A stretch of 19,804 nt of DNA from JAGQTE01 sp964648005 (GCA_964648005.1 CAZYKR010000047.1:1-19804); one strand, 5' to 3'. Counted from the stretch's first letter, positions 1 to 7,389 are shown. Notes: generated by a model not told the origin, from the letters alone. Program-made: numbers and translations.

Positions 1-494
1 GCCAGATCGAGCCCGGCCTTCGACGCCAGGTAGGCACCGAGTCCAGGCATCGGCTTGACCACGGCGTTCGACGAGCAGCAGCCGACTCGGCCGTCGGGTG
101 CCAGCAGGGGCACGAGCGCCCGGAGCACGGCGTGGGGGCCGACGAGGTTCGTGTCGAGGATCCGACGCAACGCCTCCGGTTCGAGGTCACGCATGGGCGC
201 CAGATGCGTGACGCCGACCGTGACGAGGACGGCATCGATGCCCTCGGGAGCCGTGGCATCGACGGCGGCGGCGAACGCCTCGACCGATGCCTCGTCGGTC
301 ACGTCGCACGGGACCGGGACGACGCGCCCCGGTCCGGGCGCATCCGCCGCGAGCGCCTCGAGCTGGGCAACGGAACGTGCTGCGGCGACGACGGTCGCCC
401 CGGCGGCGCCGGCGGCACGGGCGGTCGCCGCGCCGACCCCCGCCGAGGCACCGACGATCACCACGCAGCGACCGTCGAGCGCTCCTCCAGGCAT
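1..494 (-). CDS. SDR family oxidoreductase, 3' end outside the window (partial)
   Basis: Classical short-chain dehydrogenase/reductase, an NAD(P)-dependent alcohol/ketone oxidoreductase expected in the cytoplasm. The first 164 residues are visible; the rest lies beyond base 1. Seen in the translation: a Rossmann glycine motif near residues 10-16 (GASAGVG), an AAARS stretch after the second strand (Arg there often favours NADP), CDVTD near the third strand, the catalytic Asn region (DTNLVG), a Ser pair (CCSSN), and YLASK with the catalytic Tyr and Lys. The ATG at 494 has no Shine-Dalgarno, but CATACT lies 6 nt upstream on the minus strand, so the mRNA is probably leaderless. A 14-bp inverted repeat shared with four other lipid-metabolism genes overlaps that -10. 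Substrate is unknown; a 3-hydroxyacyl-CoA or alcohol dehydrogenase role in lipid breakdown is inferred from the shared operator. Confidence 0.88.
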   Translation of the reverse strand, partial: MPGGALDGRCVVIVGASAGVGAATARAAGAAGATVVAAARSVAQLEALAADAPGPGRVVPVPCDVTDEASVEAFAAAVDATAPEGIDAVLVTVGVTHLAPMRDLEPEALRRILDTNLVGPHAVLRALVPLLAPDGRVGCCSSNAVVKPMPGLGAYLASKAGLDL

Positions 495-500
495 CTCACT

Positions 501-506
501 AGTATG
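501..506 (-). promoter_or_regulatory. Predicted -10 element of the SDR gene
   Basis: CATACT on the minus strand ends 6 nt before the ATG at 494, the usual geometry of leaderless actinobacterial transcripts. No convincing -35 is seen about 17 nt upstream. It overlaps the inverted repeat at 505-518 by two bases. Confidence 0.4.
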
Positions 507-518
507 ACGCACACGTCA
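505..518. promoter_or_regulatory. Shared operator, copy 1 (TGACGCACACGTCA)
   Basis: Perfect 5-bp inverted repeat TGACG-N4-CGTCA between the divergent SDR (start 494) and beta-propeller lipoprotein (start 569) genes. It fits TGACRY-N2-RYGTCA, as do 9517-9530 and 13424-13437 exactly and 8908-8921 with one change. It sits next to the putative -10 of the SDR gene, as expected for a repressor site. Binding protein unknown; a TetR-type dimer is an inference. Confidence 0.6.
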
Positions 519-568
519 GGTTTCGTCGGCTGCCGGTCTCCGGCTCCGGCGCCCGTGGGGGGATCCGC

Positions 569-2545
569 ATGTCGGGAGCGAACGCGTCGGGACGGCGCGC
601 CATGGTGGCGTGGGCGGCGATGGCCGCACTCGGCATCGCCGCTGCGGCCTGTGGCACCGACGCCGCCGTCTCGGACGCCGATCGGGCCGGCTCCGGCGGA
701 CCGGCCTCGGCCGCGGTGGACGACGGCGGCTGCTCGTGGCTCCAGGCCGGCGCCGGACCCGAGCGCACGTACACGTCGACCTGCGCCAGCCGCATCGACG
801 CCACCACCGCCGGCGACCTGATGGTCGACTGGTTCTTCCCGACGGCCGACGCCGCCACAGCGAGCCCGGTCGTGCACGACGGCACGATGTACCTCGGCGA
901 CTGGTCGGGCCTGTTCTACGCCGTCGACACCGCCACCGGCACGGAGCGCTGGCGCTTCGAAGCCGACACCAACCCGGGCGTCTACGCCGGCCAGATCACG
1001 GCGAGCGCCGCACTGGGCGACGTCGGTGGGACCGACACGGTCTTCTTCCCCAGCGGCAAGACGGTGCACGCCCTGCGCGCCGATGACGGCACCGAGCGCT
1101 GGTCCGTCGACGTCGGCGTCGGCTCCGACCGCGAGCCGACCGAGATCGAAGGTGGACTCCTCCTGGTCGAGGACCTCGTCATCGCCGGCATCGATGTGCA
1201 CAACAACCCCGGCTTCCGCGCCGGGGTCGTCGCCCTCGACGCCGCCACCGGCGACGTGCGCTGGCGGTGGGACGGCGACGCCGGTGCCGAGCCGTCGGGC
1301 TGCGTCGACGTGTGGGGCACGGCCAGCGCCGACCTGCAGCGCCGGATGGTCTTCTTCGGCACGGGCAACTGCCCGTCGGCGCCCGAGATCTGGCGTCCGG
1401 CCACCGAGGCCGTCGTCGCCGTCGACCTCGACACCGGTGCCGAGCGGTGGATCTTCCAACCGCACCAACCGAACAACGACGACCTCGACTTCGCTTCGGC
1501 ACCCAACCTGTTCAGCGCCGGTGGGCGCGACCTGGTCGGCATCGGCAACAAGGACGGCGACTACTACGCCCTCGACCGAGGCAACGGCGAACTGGTGTGG
1601 CGGGCCGATGCCACGGAGCCGGGCCTGGAGGAGCCGGGTGGGAACTTCTCGACCGGAGGGTTCATCGGCGCCGCCGCCGTCGTCGGCGACACCATCGTCG
1701 GCGGCACGGCCGTCGGACCGGCGCCGTACCTGCACGGCATCGCCACGTCCGACGGTGCCGTGACGTGGCAGCAGGCGAAGGCGCAGGCCATCTACTCGCC
1801 GCCCGGCGCCGTGCACGACGTGGCGTTCATCGGCGGCACCGACTTCACGCTGCGGGGCGTGCGCACGACCGACGGGGCCGTCGTCTTCGAGCATCCCGTC
1901 GACGCCGTGATCGCCGCCGGACCGGCTGTGGTCGGTGACGCCGTCTACGCCCCCATCGGGTTCAAGGAACCGGGCACGTCGGCGCCGATCGCCAACGGCG
2001 GGGTGCAGAAGCTACGCCTGCCCCGGCCCGGGGAGACCACGACGTCGACGACCGCAGCGCCGACCACCACGGCCGCGCCCGGCGTCACCGGCGTGGACCT
2101 GACCAACAGCGGCGGTCCGTGCATCGGCACCGCCTGCCCGCTGCCGTTCGCGCTCAAGCCCACTCCGGCCGACGCCACGCCGTCGGGGACGATGGTGGTG
2201 CAGACCACCCCGTTCTCGATGACGGTCGAGGTCGCGGGGCTGGGCGAGCCTGACGGCTGGTTGTCGCCGGGGTCCGACGCGGCAACTGCTGGTGCCGTGA
2301 CGTACGCCGTGTACCTGTCGGAAGGTGACGACAACCCGGTCGGGGGGCTGGTGTGCGTCCTCGAAGGCGACCCGGCCGGCGCCGGCGGTTCGTGCACCGG
2401 CGACGCGCTCCCCCGCCGCACCACCTACAACCGCATGACGATCCTGGCGGTCAACGAAGCCTCGACCCTGCCGGCGCCGGCGGAGGGCTTGGCCCGCTTG
2501 GTCACGACCGTCGCCTTCGACCCGCCGCTCACGCCGGCGCCATGA
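569..2545 (+). CDS. Secreted lipoprotein with PQQ-binding-like beta-propeller (658 aa)
   Basis: Exported beta-propeller protein resembling the PQQ-dependent polyvinyl-alcohol/alcohol dehydrogenase family. The N-terminus has a hydrophobic signal peptide ending in AAAC (Cys28), a plausible though not ideal lipobox. Residues about 75-480 carry repeated blades with the PQQ-type signature, for example TGTERWRFEAD, DGTERWSVDV, TGDVRWRWDGD, TGAERWIFQPH and NGELVWRAD. A Thr/Ala/Pro-rich linker follows (about residues 489-505), then a C-terminal domain of about 150 residues that I do not recognise. No CxxCH heme motif is present, so it is not a quinohemoprotein. The ATG at 569 follows a GGGGGGA ribosome-binding site. 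An in-frame ATG at 602 would give a shorter signal peptide. The next lipoprotein follows 32 nt downstream and is probably co-transcribed. Enzyme or scaffold function cannot be decided from sequence. Confidence 0.85.
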   Translation: MSGANASGRRAMVAWAAMAALGIAAAACGTDAAVSDADRAGSGGPASAAVDDGGCSWLQAGAGPERTYTSTCASRIDATTAGDLMVDWFFPTADAATASPVVHDGTMYLGDWSGLFYAVDTATGTERWRFEADTNPGVYAGQITASAALGDVGGTDTVFFPSGKTVHALRADDGTERWSVDVGVGSDREPTEIEGGLLLVEDLVIAGIDVHNNPGFRAGVVALDAATGDVRWRWDGDAGAEPSGCVDVWGTASADLQRRMVFFGTGNCPSAPEIWRPATEAVVAVDLDTGAERWIFQPHQPNNDDLDFASAPNLFSAGGRDLVGIGNKDGDYYALDRGNGELVWRADATEPGLEEPGGNFSTGGFIGAAAVVGDTIVGGTAVGPAPYLHGIATSDGAVTWQQAKAQAIYSPPGAVHDVAFIGGTDFTLRGVRTTDGAVVFEHPVDAVIAAGPAVVGDAVYAPIGFKEPGTSAPIANGGVQKLRLPRPGETTTSTTAAPTTTAAPGVTGVDLTNSGGPCIGTACPLPFALKPTPADATPSGTMVVQTTPFSMTVEVAGLGEPDGWLSPGSDAATAGAVTYAVYLSEGDDNPVGGLVCVLEGDPAGAGGSCTGDALPRRTTYNRMTILAVNEASTLPAPAEGLARLVTTVAFDPPLTPAP

Positions 2546-2577
2546 CCCGTTCCCCACGAGCTCGATCCGAGGTCGCC

Positions 2578-3807
2578 ATGACCATCCGCTACCAACCCGC
2601 CGCCCGACTCGTGCCCGTGCTCGCCGCCGGCGCCTTGCTGCTCGGCGCCTGCAGCTCCTCGTCGGACAGCGCGTCGCCCGGCTCCACCACCGGGACGACC
2701 GGTTCCTCGCCCGGCTCCACCACCGGCGGCACCGCCGCATCGACCTCGGACGCCACCGGCTACCTCGTCTTCAACGGCCAGGGCAACAACCTCGATGCCT
2801 ACGACCCGGCGCCGCCGTTCGACAGCCAGCAGGTCATCACCAACGCTGCCGACGACCCGGACGGCCTCGACATCAACGCCCAGATCTGCTTCTTCCCGGA
2901 CCAGCCGAACCGCTTCATCGCCGGCGAGGACACGGGCCAGGGCACCGGCGACCTGCAGGGCTGGGGCATCTTCGACCTCAGCGGTGATGCCCTCGGCGAC
3001 CTCGAGGCGACCCAGGTCGGCAAGCTGGTGCCGACCTATCAGGGCTCGGCGGACAACGCCGAGAACTACGGCTGCGGGTTCCTCGACGACGGCCGGCTCC
3101 TGACGACCGACGTCGGCAACCAGGCGCTCGGACCGGCCGACGGCCAGCTCATCGTGTGGTTCGGCCCGTACGACCGCACCGAGGTGCCCTACTGCAAGCT
3201 CGACATCAACATCGCCACCGCCCAGTCGATCTGGGTCGGCGAGGACGACCGGGTGTACGTGGCTTCGGCACGGCCGTCGGACGAGGCCGGCGCCACAGCG
3301 GGCGGCGTGTACGTGTACGACGGACCGTTCCCGACCGGGCCCGACGCCGCCGGCGGCTGCGGCGGCACCGACGACACCGGGGCGCCGCTGGCCGAGATGA
3401 CCGGGACGAAGCTGATCGCCTCGGGTGACCACGGGTTGCTGAGCCCCTCGGGTCTCGCCGCGGCGCCCGACGGCAACCTCTACGTCTCGTCGGTGTTCAC
3501 CGGCGTGATCAACGAGTACACGACCGACGGAACCTTCGTGCGCACCATCCTCCAACCGCCCGCCGGTGAGACGCTCGGTGCCGCGCCGTTCTCGACCGGC
3601 ACGCCGCTCGGTCTGGCGACCGGGCCCGACGGCAGCCTCTTCTACGCCGACATCGGCCTGGTGCTCGCACCCGGCGAGTCGCCTGGACCGGGCGACGGGA
3701 CCGGGACGCTGCGCCGCATCGCCTTCGTCGATGGCGAGCCCCAGGCACCGGAGACGATGGCCGACGGCCTCGCCTTCCCCGACGGCGTGGGCATCTACCT
3801 CCCCTGA
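2578..3807 (+). CDS. Secreted lipoprotein with NHL/SMP-30-like beta-propeller (409 aa)
   Basis: Predicted lipoprotein: signal peptide with lipobox LGAC (Cys25), a Ser/Gly/Thr-rich linker (about residues 26-58) that contains an in-frame 33-bp duplication, then a beta-propeller-like body with recurring patterns such as GLAAAPDGNLYVSS and GLATGPDGSLFYAD, typical of NHL/SMP-30/gluconolactonase-like propellers. Several Cys in the body (e.g. ICFF, YGCGF, YCKLD, GGCGG) suggest disulfides outside the cell. I chose the ATG at 2578 because CGAGG lies 5 nt upstream and the hydrophobic core follows at a normal distance. An alternative ATG at 2542 overlaps the preceding stop as ATGA and would add 12 residues. 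It follows another propeller lipoprotein in the same direction, so the two may form one cell-surface module. Activity is unknown. Confidence 0.82.
   Translation: MTIRYQPAARLVPVLAAGALLLGACSSSSDSASPGSTTGTTGSSPGSTTGGTAASTSDATGYLVFNGQGNNLDAYDPAPPFDSQQVITNAADDPDGLDINAQICFFPDQPNRFIAGEDTGQGTGDLQGWGIFDLSGDALGDLEATQVGKLVPTYQGSADNAENYGCGFLDDGRLLTTDVGNQALGPADGQLIVWFGPYDRTEVPYCKLDINIATAQSIWVGEDDRVYVASARPSDEAGATAGGVYVYDGPFPTGPDAAGGCGGTDDTGAPLAEMTGTKLIASGDHGLLSPSGLAAAPDGNLYVSSVFTGVINEYTTDGTFVRTILQPPAGETLGAAPFSTGTPLGLATGPDGSLFYADIGLVLAPGESPGPGDGTGTLRRIAFVDGEPQAPETMADGLAFPDGVGIYLP
2674..2726 (+). repeat. In-frame 33-bp duplication in the linker of the second lipoprotein
   Basis: An identical 20-bp block, TCGCCCGGCTCCACCACCGG, occurs at 2674-2693 and 2707-2726, offset by 33 bp (11 codons). 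It encodes repeated Ser-Pro-Gly-Ser-Thr-Thr-Gly in the disordered linker after the lipidated Cys. The origin looks like slippage. Confidence 0.85.
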
Positions 3808-3817
3808 GGCCCCGTCT

Positions 3818-3882
3818 CGACCACCGGCCGAACGACTGAGCAGCTGACGTCGATATCGCACCGAATCTGCTCACTCGATTCG
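3818..3882. repeat. 65-bp direct repeat, left copy
   Basis: Matches 4945-5009 at 57 of 65 positions without gaps, and the last 28 bp (3855-3882) are identical. It starts 10 nt after the stop of the lipoprotein gene. It contains a hairpin-forming inverted repeat, CCGAATC / GATTCGG (7-bp arms, 9-nt loop, 3861-3883). Together with the right copy it brackets one gene. No other copy was found in the window. Confidence 0.9.
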
Positions 3883-3963
3883 GCGGACGGGACGACGGTC
3901 GCCGCGAGGCGGGCAAACGGCGTGCAGCCGAGGCCGCGTGTGGGCACACTGACACCTGAACTC

Positions 3964-3979
3964 GCTCGGGAGCCCGAGC
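3964..3979. promoter_or_regulatory. Inverted repeat upstream of the AbiEi/DUF559 gene (possible operator)
   Basis: GCTCGGG-AG-CCCGAGC has perfect 7-bp arms and a 2-nt centre, and lies 30 nt before the ATG at 4010. A second, shorter one, GTGTG-GG-CACAC, is at 3938-3949. AbiEi-type antitoxins are known to autoregulate through inverted repeats with their N-terminal winged helix, so an autoregulatory site is plausible. In such GC-rich DNA chance palindromes are common. Confidence 0.35.
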
Positions 3980-4009
3980 CCCTCCGTTCCCTCCGAACCG
4001 GGAGCTCCG

Positions 4010-4942
4010 ATGGCCTCCTCCGAGCGCGACCTCGCCGTCGCATCGATCGCCGCCGAAACGGACGGCGTATTCACCGACGCCCAAGCTGCAGCGGTCGGCG
4101 TCACCGCCGCCATGGTCCGCACACGCGTGGTGCGAGGCCAGTGGCTGCGCCTCGGCCCCGGCGTGCTCGCCGTCGCCGGTGCGCCGCCCACGTTCCAGGC
4201 CCGCTGCCGAGCCGCATCCTTGGCCGTGCCCGGCAGCGCGATTGCCGGGCGCGCCGCCGCCGAGCTGCACGAGCTCGGGCCGTTCGAGCCGGCACGACCC
4301 GAGTTGGTCGTGCCGCCTGGCAGCAACCGCCGCAGCCCGTTGGCCGACGTCTGGCAACGGCGACGGTTCCGGCGCACCCGTCTGCACGGCATCCCTATCG
4401 GAACCGTCGATCAGACCATCGTCGACCTTGCGGCGCTGCTACCTCCAAAGACCCTGGCCCGCACCGTGGACGACGCACTGGTCGATCGACGCGTCCACCT
4501 GGCGCACCTCGAAGACCGGCTCGTCGAGTGCAGCGCTGATCGTGCTCGTGGCACCCGGGCGCTGCGCGAGGTCGTCGAGGCACGCTCGGACGGCACGGCC
4601 CCGACCGAGAGCGAGCTCGAGCGCCACCTCCACCTGCTGCTCGCGCATCCTTCACTCCCGCCGAGCGATCTCCAAGCAGCGCTGCCATGGCGAGCACCGG
4701 CATCGGGGCGCGTCGACGCCGTCATCTGGTCGTGGCGGCTCATCGTGGAAGCGGACGGGCGGCGGTGGCATGCGCGTTGGCACGCCTTCGAGATGGACCG
4801 TCGACGTGATGCCGAGGCGCTCGCCGCCGGGTTCCGCACGCTCCGACTGACCTGGGCGATGCTGACCGTCGATCGCGCATCGACCATCGACCTGCTCCTA
4901 CGCATCGGCGCAGGAGCCACGACCGGCGCCGGTCGGATCTGA
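4010..4942 (+). CDS. AbiEi-like wHTH / DUF559 (VSR-type endonuclease fold) protein (310 aa)
   Basis: Actinobacterial protein of the type often annotated 'type IV TA system AbiEi family antitoxin domain / DUF559'. Residues about 5-60 look like the winged-helix AbiEi antitoxin N-domain (helix near EAVASIAAETDGVFT-type sequence, then RTRVVRGQWLRLGPGVLAV). Residues about 195-300 resemble the DUF559/VSR PD-(D/E)XK fold: Glu202 in TESELE, Asp236 in RVDAVIW, and Glu247/Asp249 in IVEADGRRWH, followed by a basic helix and TLRLTW. The ATG at 4010 has GGGAG upstream. No partner AbiEii-like nucleotidyltransferase toxin lies next to it. The gene is bracketed by 65-bp direct repeats, and its neighbours are functionally unrelated. 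Function is unknown: nuclease, defence factor or orphan regulator are all possible. Confidence 0.8.
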   Translation: MASSERDLAVASIAAETDGVFTDAQAAAVGVTAAMVRTRVVRGQWLRLGPGVLAVAGAPPTFQARCRAASLAVPGSAIAGRAAAELHELGPFEPARPELVVPPGSNRRSPLADVWQRRRFRRTRLHGIPIGTVDQTIVDLAALLPPKTLARTVDDALVDRRVHLAHLEDRLVECSADRARGTRALREVVEARSDGTAPTESELERHLHLLLAHPSLPPSDLQAALPWRAPASGRVDAVIWSWRLIVEADGRRWHARWHAFEMDRRRDAEALAAGFRTLRLTWAMLTVDRASTIDLLLRIGAGATTGAGRI

Positions 4943-4944
4943 CA

Positions 4945-5009
4945 CGACCGGCGGCCGAACGACCGAGCACCATGCGTCGACATCGCACCGAATCTGCTCA
5001 CTCGATTCG
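4945..5009. repeat. 65-bp direct repeat, right copy
   Basis: Right partner of 3818-3882 (57/65 identical, last 28 bp exact). It begins 2 nt after the stop codon of the AbiEi/DUF559 gene and ends 23 nt before the convergent GGDEF-EAL gene. It retains the CGAATC / GATTCG stem with 6-bp arms. Both copies therefore sit directly 3' of a plus-strand gene. Confidence 0.9.
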
Positions 5010-5032
5010 ACGACGGCGGCCGAGCGGATTGC

Positions 5033-7303
5033 TCAAGCGGGGTCGGTGGCGGCGAGGTCGAGGCGGCGGGTGAAGTCGGCATCGGACTCGGGCTCGGAGA
5101 GCAAGAAGCCCTGCGCATGGGTGCATCCCATCGCCACCAGCGCGTCGCGCTGGCGCAGGTCCTCGACCCCCTCGGCCGTGATCGACACGCCCAGGGCCGA
5201 GGCCAGCTCGACCGTCGAACCGACGATGGCCCGATCGCGCGTGTCGTCGGGCAGGCCCATCACGAAGGCCCGGTCCACCTTGAGCGAGGTGAGCGGCAGC
5301 CGCTTCAGGTACAGCATCGAGCTGAAGCCCGTGCCGAAGTCGTCGATGGCCAGCCCGACGCCCAGGGCACGCAGCTCTTCGAGCACCGCCACCGACCGCT
5401 CGGGATCGGCGAGCAGCGTGCTCTCGGTCAGCTCCACGCAGAGCGCGTCGGCGGGCACGTGCGCTTCGCGCAGCACGGCCTGGAGGCGGGCGACCAACCC
5501 CTCGCGCCGCAGCTGCAGCGCCGAGACGTTGACCCGGAGGACGAAGTCGTCGGCCAGCCCGGCGGCGCGCCAGCGGCCGAGCGCGGCGCAGGCGTCTTCG
5601 AGGACGCGCTCGCCCAACGGCACGACCACACCGCACTCCTCGGCCATGGGGATGAACTCCCCGGCGGCCAGCAGCCCGTCGACGGGGTGCTCCCAACGCG
5701 CCAAGGCCTCGGCGCCGACGATGCGCCCGGTGAGCAGATCCCACTCCGCCTGGTAGTGCACCACGAGACCATCGCCTTCGACGGCGGCGCGCAGCTCCGC
5801 CTCGCGGCGCAGGCGCTGCGACACCGACGCCCGGGCCGCCTCGTCGTCGATCTCGAGTTGGTCGCCGCCGCGCTCTTTGGCGCGATACATGGCCAGGTGC
5901 GCTCGGCGCAGGAGCTCCTCGGGATCGGCCACGAACCCCGCGGTATCCCCGGCGCCGGAGTGCACGACGCCGGCGCTGGCGGTGAGGGCCACGGGATGCC
6001 CGCCGACCTCGAACGGCGGCGCGAGCGCGGCGAGCACCTCCCGGGTGGCGGCGACGGCGTCGTCGAGGGTCGCCGAAGCCGGATGCAGGAGCAGCAGCTC
6101 GTCACCACCCAGCCGGGCGATCATCGAGTCGGGCGGCACGGCACCCGACAACCGGGTGGCGATGTCACCCAGCAAGCGATCGCCGGCACCGTGGCCGAGG
6201 GCGTCGTTGACCATCTTGAAGCGGTCGATGTCGACCATCGCCACGCCGACGCCGGGCGACCGCAGCGACGCCACGTCCTCGGTGGCCAACGCCAGCGCGT
6301 CGGCGAACGCCCACCGATTCGGCAGCCCGGTCAGGACATCGCTGCGCGCCCGTCGCGCCAGCTCGACCTCGACGTCGTGGCGCACGAGCGCCGCCGAGAC
6401 GATGTTGGCCGCCGCTCGCAGGGCAACGATCTGCCCGGCGCCGAGGCCGCCACCGGCGAAGGTCGACTCGGCCATCACCAATCCGTTGAACGCTCCGGCC
6501 CGGTACATGGGGACGGCGAGCACGCTGTGCACGCCCCAGGACCCGAACAGCTCGCGCTCCATGGCGCAGTCGTCGGGAAGGTGGTCGACCGAGGCGATGT
6601 GCACCTCTTCGAGCTGTGCCAGGCGCCGCATCATCCAGCTGGACTCGAGCCGCACCGACTCCGACAGCGCTCCGCCGGGTTGGTTGACCGCCGCCTCCCA
6701 GGACGCCAACAGCACGACCCGCAACGGTTCCGATCGCCAGATGGACAACCGGGTCACCCATTCCAGCCCCGACAGCAGGACGAGCGCCTCGTCGAGCGCG
6801 TCGTCGAACCCGTCGGCGTCGACCGCAGCGAAGATCGAGGCCAGCTCCACGATGCGCTCCTCGCCGACCAGCCGCTGCAGCGCGTCGGCGCGCTGCGCGT
6901 ACGCGGCGCTGTCCTCGCGCAGGGTGATGATGATCGACCCCAGCGGTTCGGCCGCGGCGCCGGTGACCGTGTCGTACCGCAGCGACACCCAGTCGCCGCC
7001 GGCGTTGCGCACCCGTTGGACCTGCCCCCGCGGCGCCCCGGGTCGGCCCGCCCAGCGGAGCAACGACTCGAGCAGCTCCTCGACCTCGTCAGGGTGCAGG
7101 AAGTCGACCAGGCTGCGACCGACGACCGCCTCGGGGTCGTAGCCGAGCATCGGGCGGACCGATGGGCTGGCGAAGGTGATGGCCCAATCCGCGTCGCACG
7201 CCACGACCGCCTCGTCGACGTGCGCGAGCACTCGACCGAGTGCTGTCCGATCCAGTTCGTACCGGGGCCCGCCGCCCGGCGCCGGCCCATCGGCGTTCGC
7301 CAT
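5033..7303 (-). CDS. PAS-GAF-GGDEF-EAL cyclic-di-GMP signalling protein (756 aa)
   Basis: Bifunctional-type c-di-GMP turnover protein without membrane segments, so a cytosolic sensor. Order: PAS (about 20-130), GAF (about 150-310), GGDEF (about 320-482), EAL (about 500-750). The cyclase motif is GGDEL at 399-403, a conservative change from GGDEF; DIDRFKMVND and GHGAGD are intact. The RxxD inhibitory site normally just upstream is missing its Arg (VPPD), so product feedback through this site is probably lost. The phosphodiesterase residues look complete: EAL (532-534), Asn592, ELTES, DDFGTGFSS, Lys675 (LKVDRAF), AEGVE and Gln731. The start ATG at 7303 is preceded by GGAGG. The open frame continues upstream through the aldehyde dehydrogenase region, which is only GC-driven. 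The direction of net activity cannot be told. Confidence 0.92.
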   Translation of the reverse strand: MANADGPAPGGGPRYELDRTALGRVLAHVDEAVVACDADWAITFASPSVRPMLGYDPEAVVGRSLVDFLHPDEVEELLESLLRWAGRPGAPRGQVQRVRNAGGDWVSLRYDTVTGAAAEPLGSIIITLREDSAAYAQRADALQRLVGEERIVELASIFAAVDADGFDDALDEALVLLSGLEWVTRLSIWRSEPLRVVLLASWEAAVNQPGGALSESVRLESSWMMRRLAQLEEVHIASVDHLPDDCAMERELFGSWGVHSVLAVPMYRAGAFNGLVMAESTFAGGGLGAGQIVALRAAANIVSAALVRHDVEVELARRARSDVLTGLPNRWAFADALALATEDVASLRSPGVGVAMVDIDRFKMVNDALGHGAGDRLLGDIATRLSGAVPPDSMIARLGGDELLLLHPASATLDDAVAATREVLAALAPPFEVGGHPVALTASAGVVHSGAGDTAGFVADPEELLRRAHLAMYRAKERGGDQLEIDDEAARASVSQRLRREAELRAAVEGDGLVVHYQAEWDLLTGRIVGAEALARWEHPVDGLLAAGEFIPMAEECGVVVPLGERVLEDACAALGRWRAAGLADDFVLRVNVSALQLRREGLVARLQAVLREAHVPADALCVELTESTLLADPERSVAVLEELRALGVGLAIDDFGTGFSSMLYLKRLPLTSLKVDRAFVMGLPDDTRDRAIVGSTVELASALGVSITAEGVEDLRQRDALVAMGCTHAQGFLLSEPESDADFTRRLDLAATDPA

Positions 7304-7349
7304 CACGCCTCCGTTCCGCCCGACGCAGCGTAGGCCGTACGTCGCGACC

Positions 7350-7373
7350 GTGCGCCGTGAAGTCGCGGCGCAC
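7350..7373 (-). terminator. Hairpin downstream of the aldehyde dehydrogenase gene
   Basis: GTGCGCCG / CGGCGCAC forms a perfect 8-bp stem with an 8-nt loop. It starts 16 nt past the aldehyde dehydrogenase stop (7390) on the minus strand and before the GGDEF-EAL start (7303). There is no U-tract, so it may be a weak intrinsic terminator or an mRNA-stabilising 3' hairpin. Confidence 0.4.
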
Positions 7374-7389
7374 CGCCGCACCAGCCGCG

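Noticed and set aside
458..1894. Long minus-strand open frame opposite the first lipoprotein gene (and similar ones opposite the second, 2425-3861)
   Set aside because: The translations are low-complexity, rich in Gly/Arg/Val/Asp, with no domain signature. They arise from codon-position GC bias on the strand opposite a clear gene.
3855..3882. Intrinsic terminator at the repeat stem-loops
   Set aside because: The 6-7 bp stems have a 9-nt loop and no U-tract, which is weak for termination. They are kept as repeat-associated structures instead.
3818..5009. Insertion sequence or composite transposon around the AbiEi/DUF559 gene
   Set aside because: No transposase or integrase frame, no terminal inverted repeats and no short target duplication are visible. 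Only the direct repeats are supported.
5117..7333. 738-codon plus-strand open frame through the GGDEF-EAL gene
   Set aside because: The opposite strand carries intact PAS, GAF, GGDEF and EAL motifs. The plus-strand translation has no recognisable fold and is a GC shadow.
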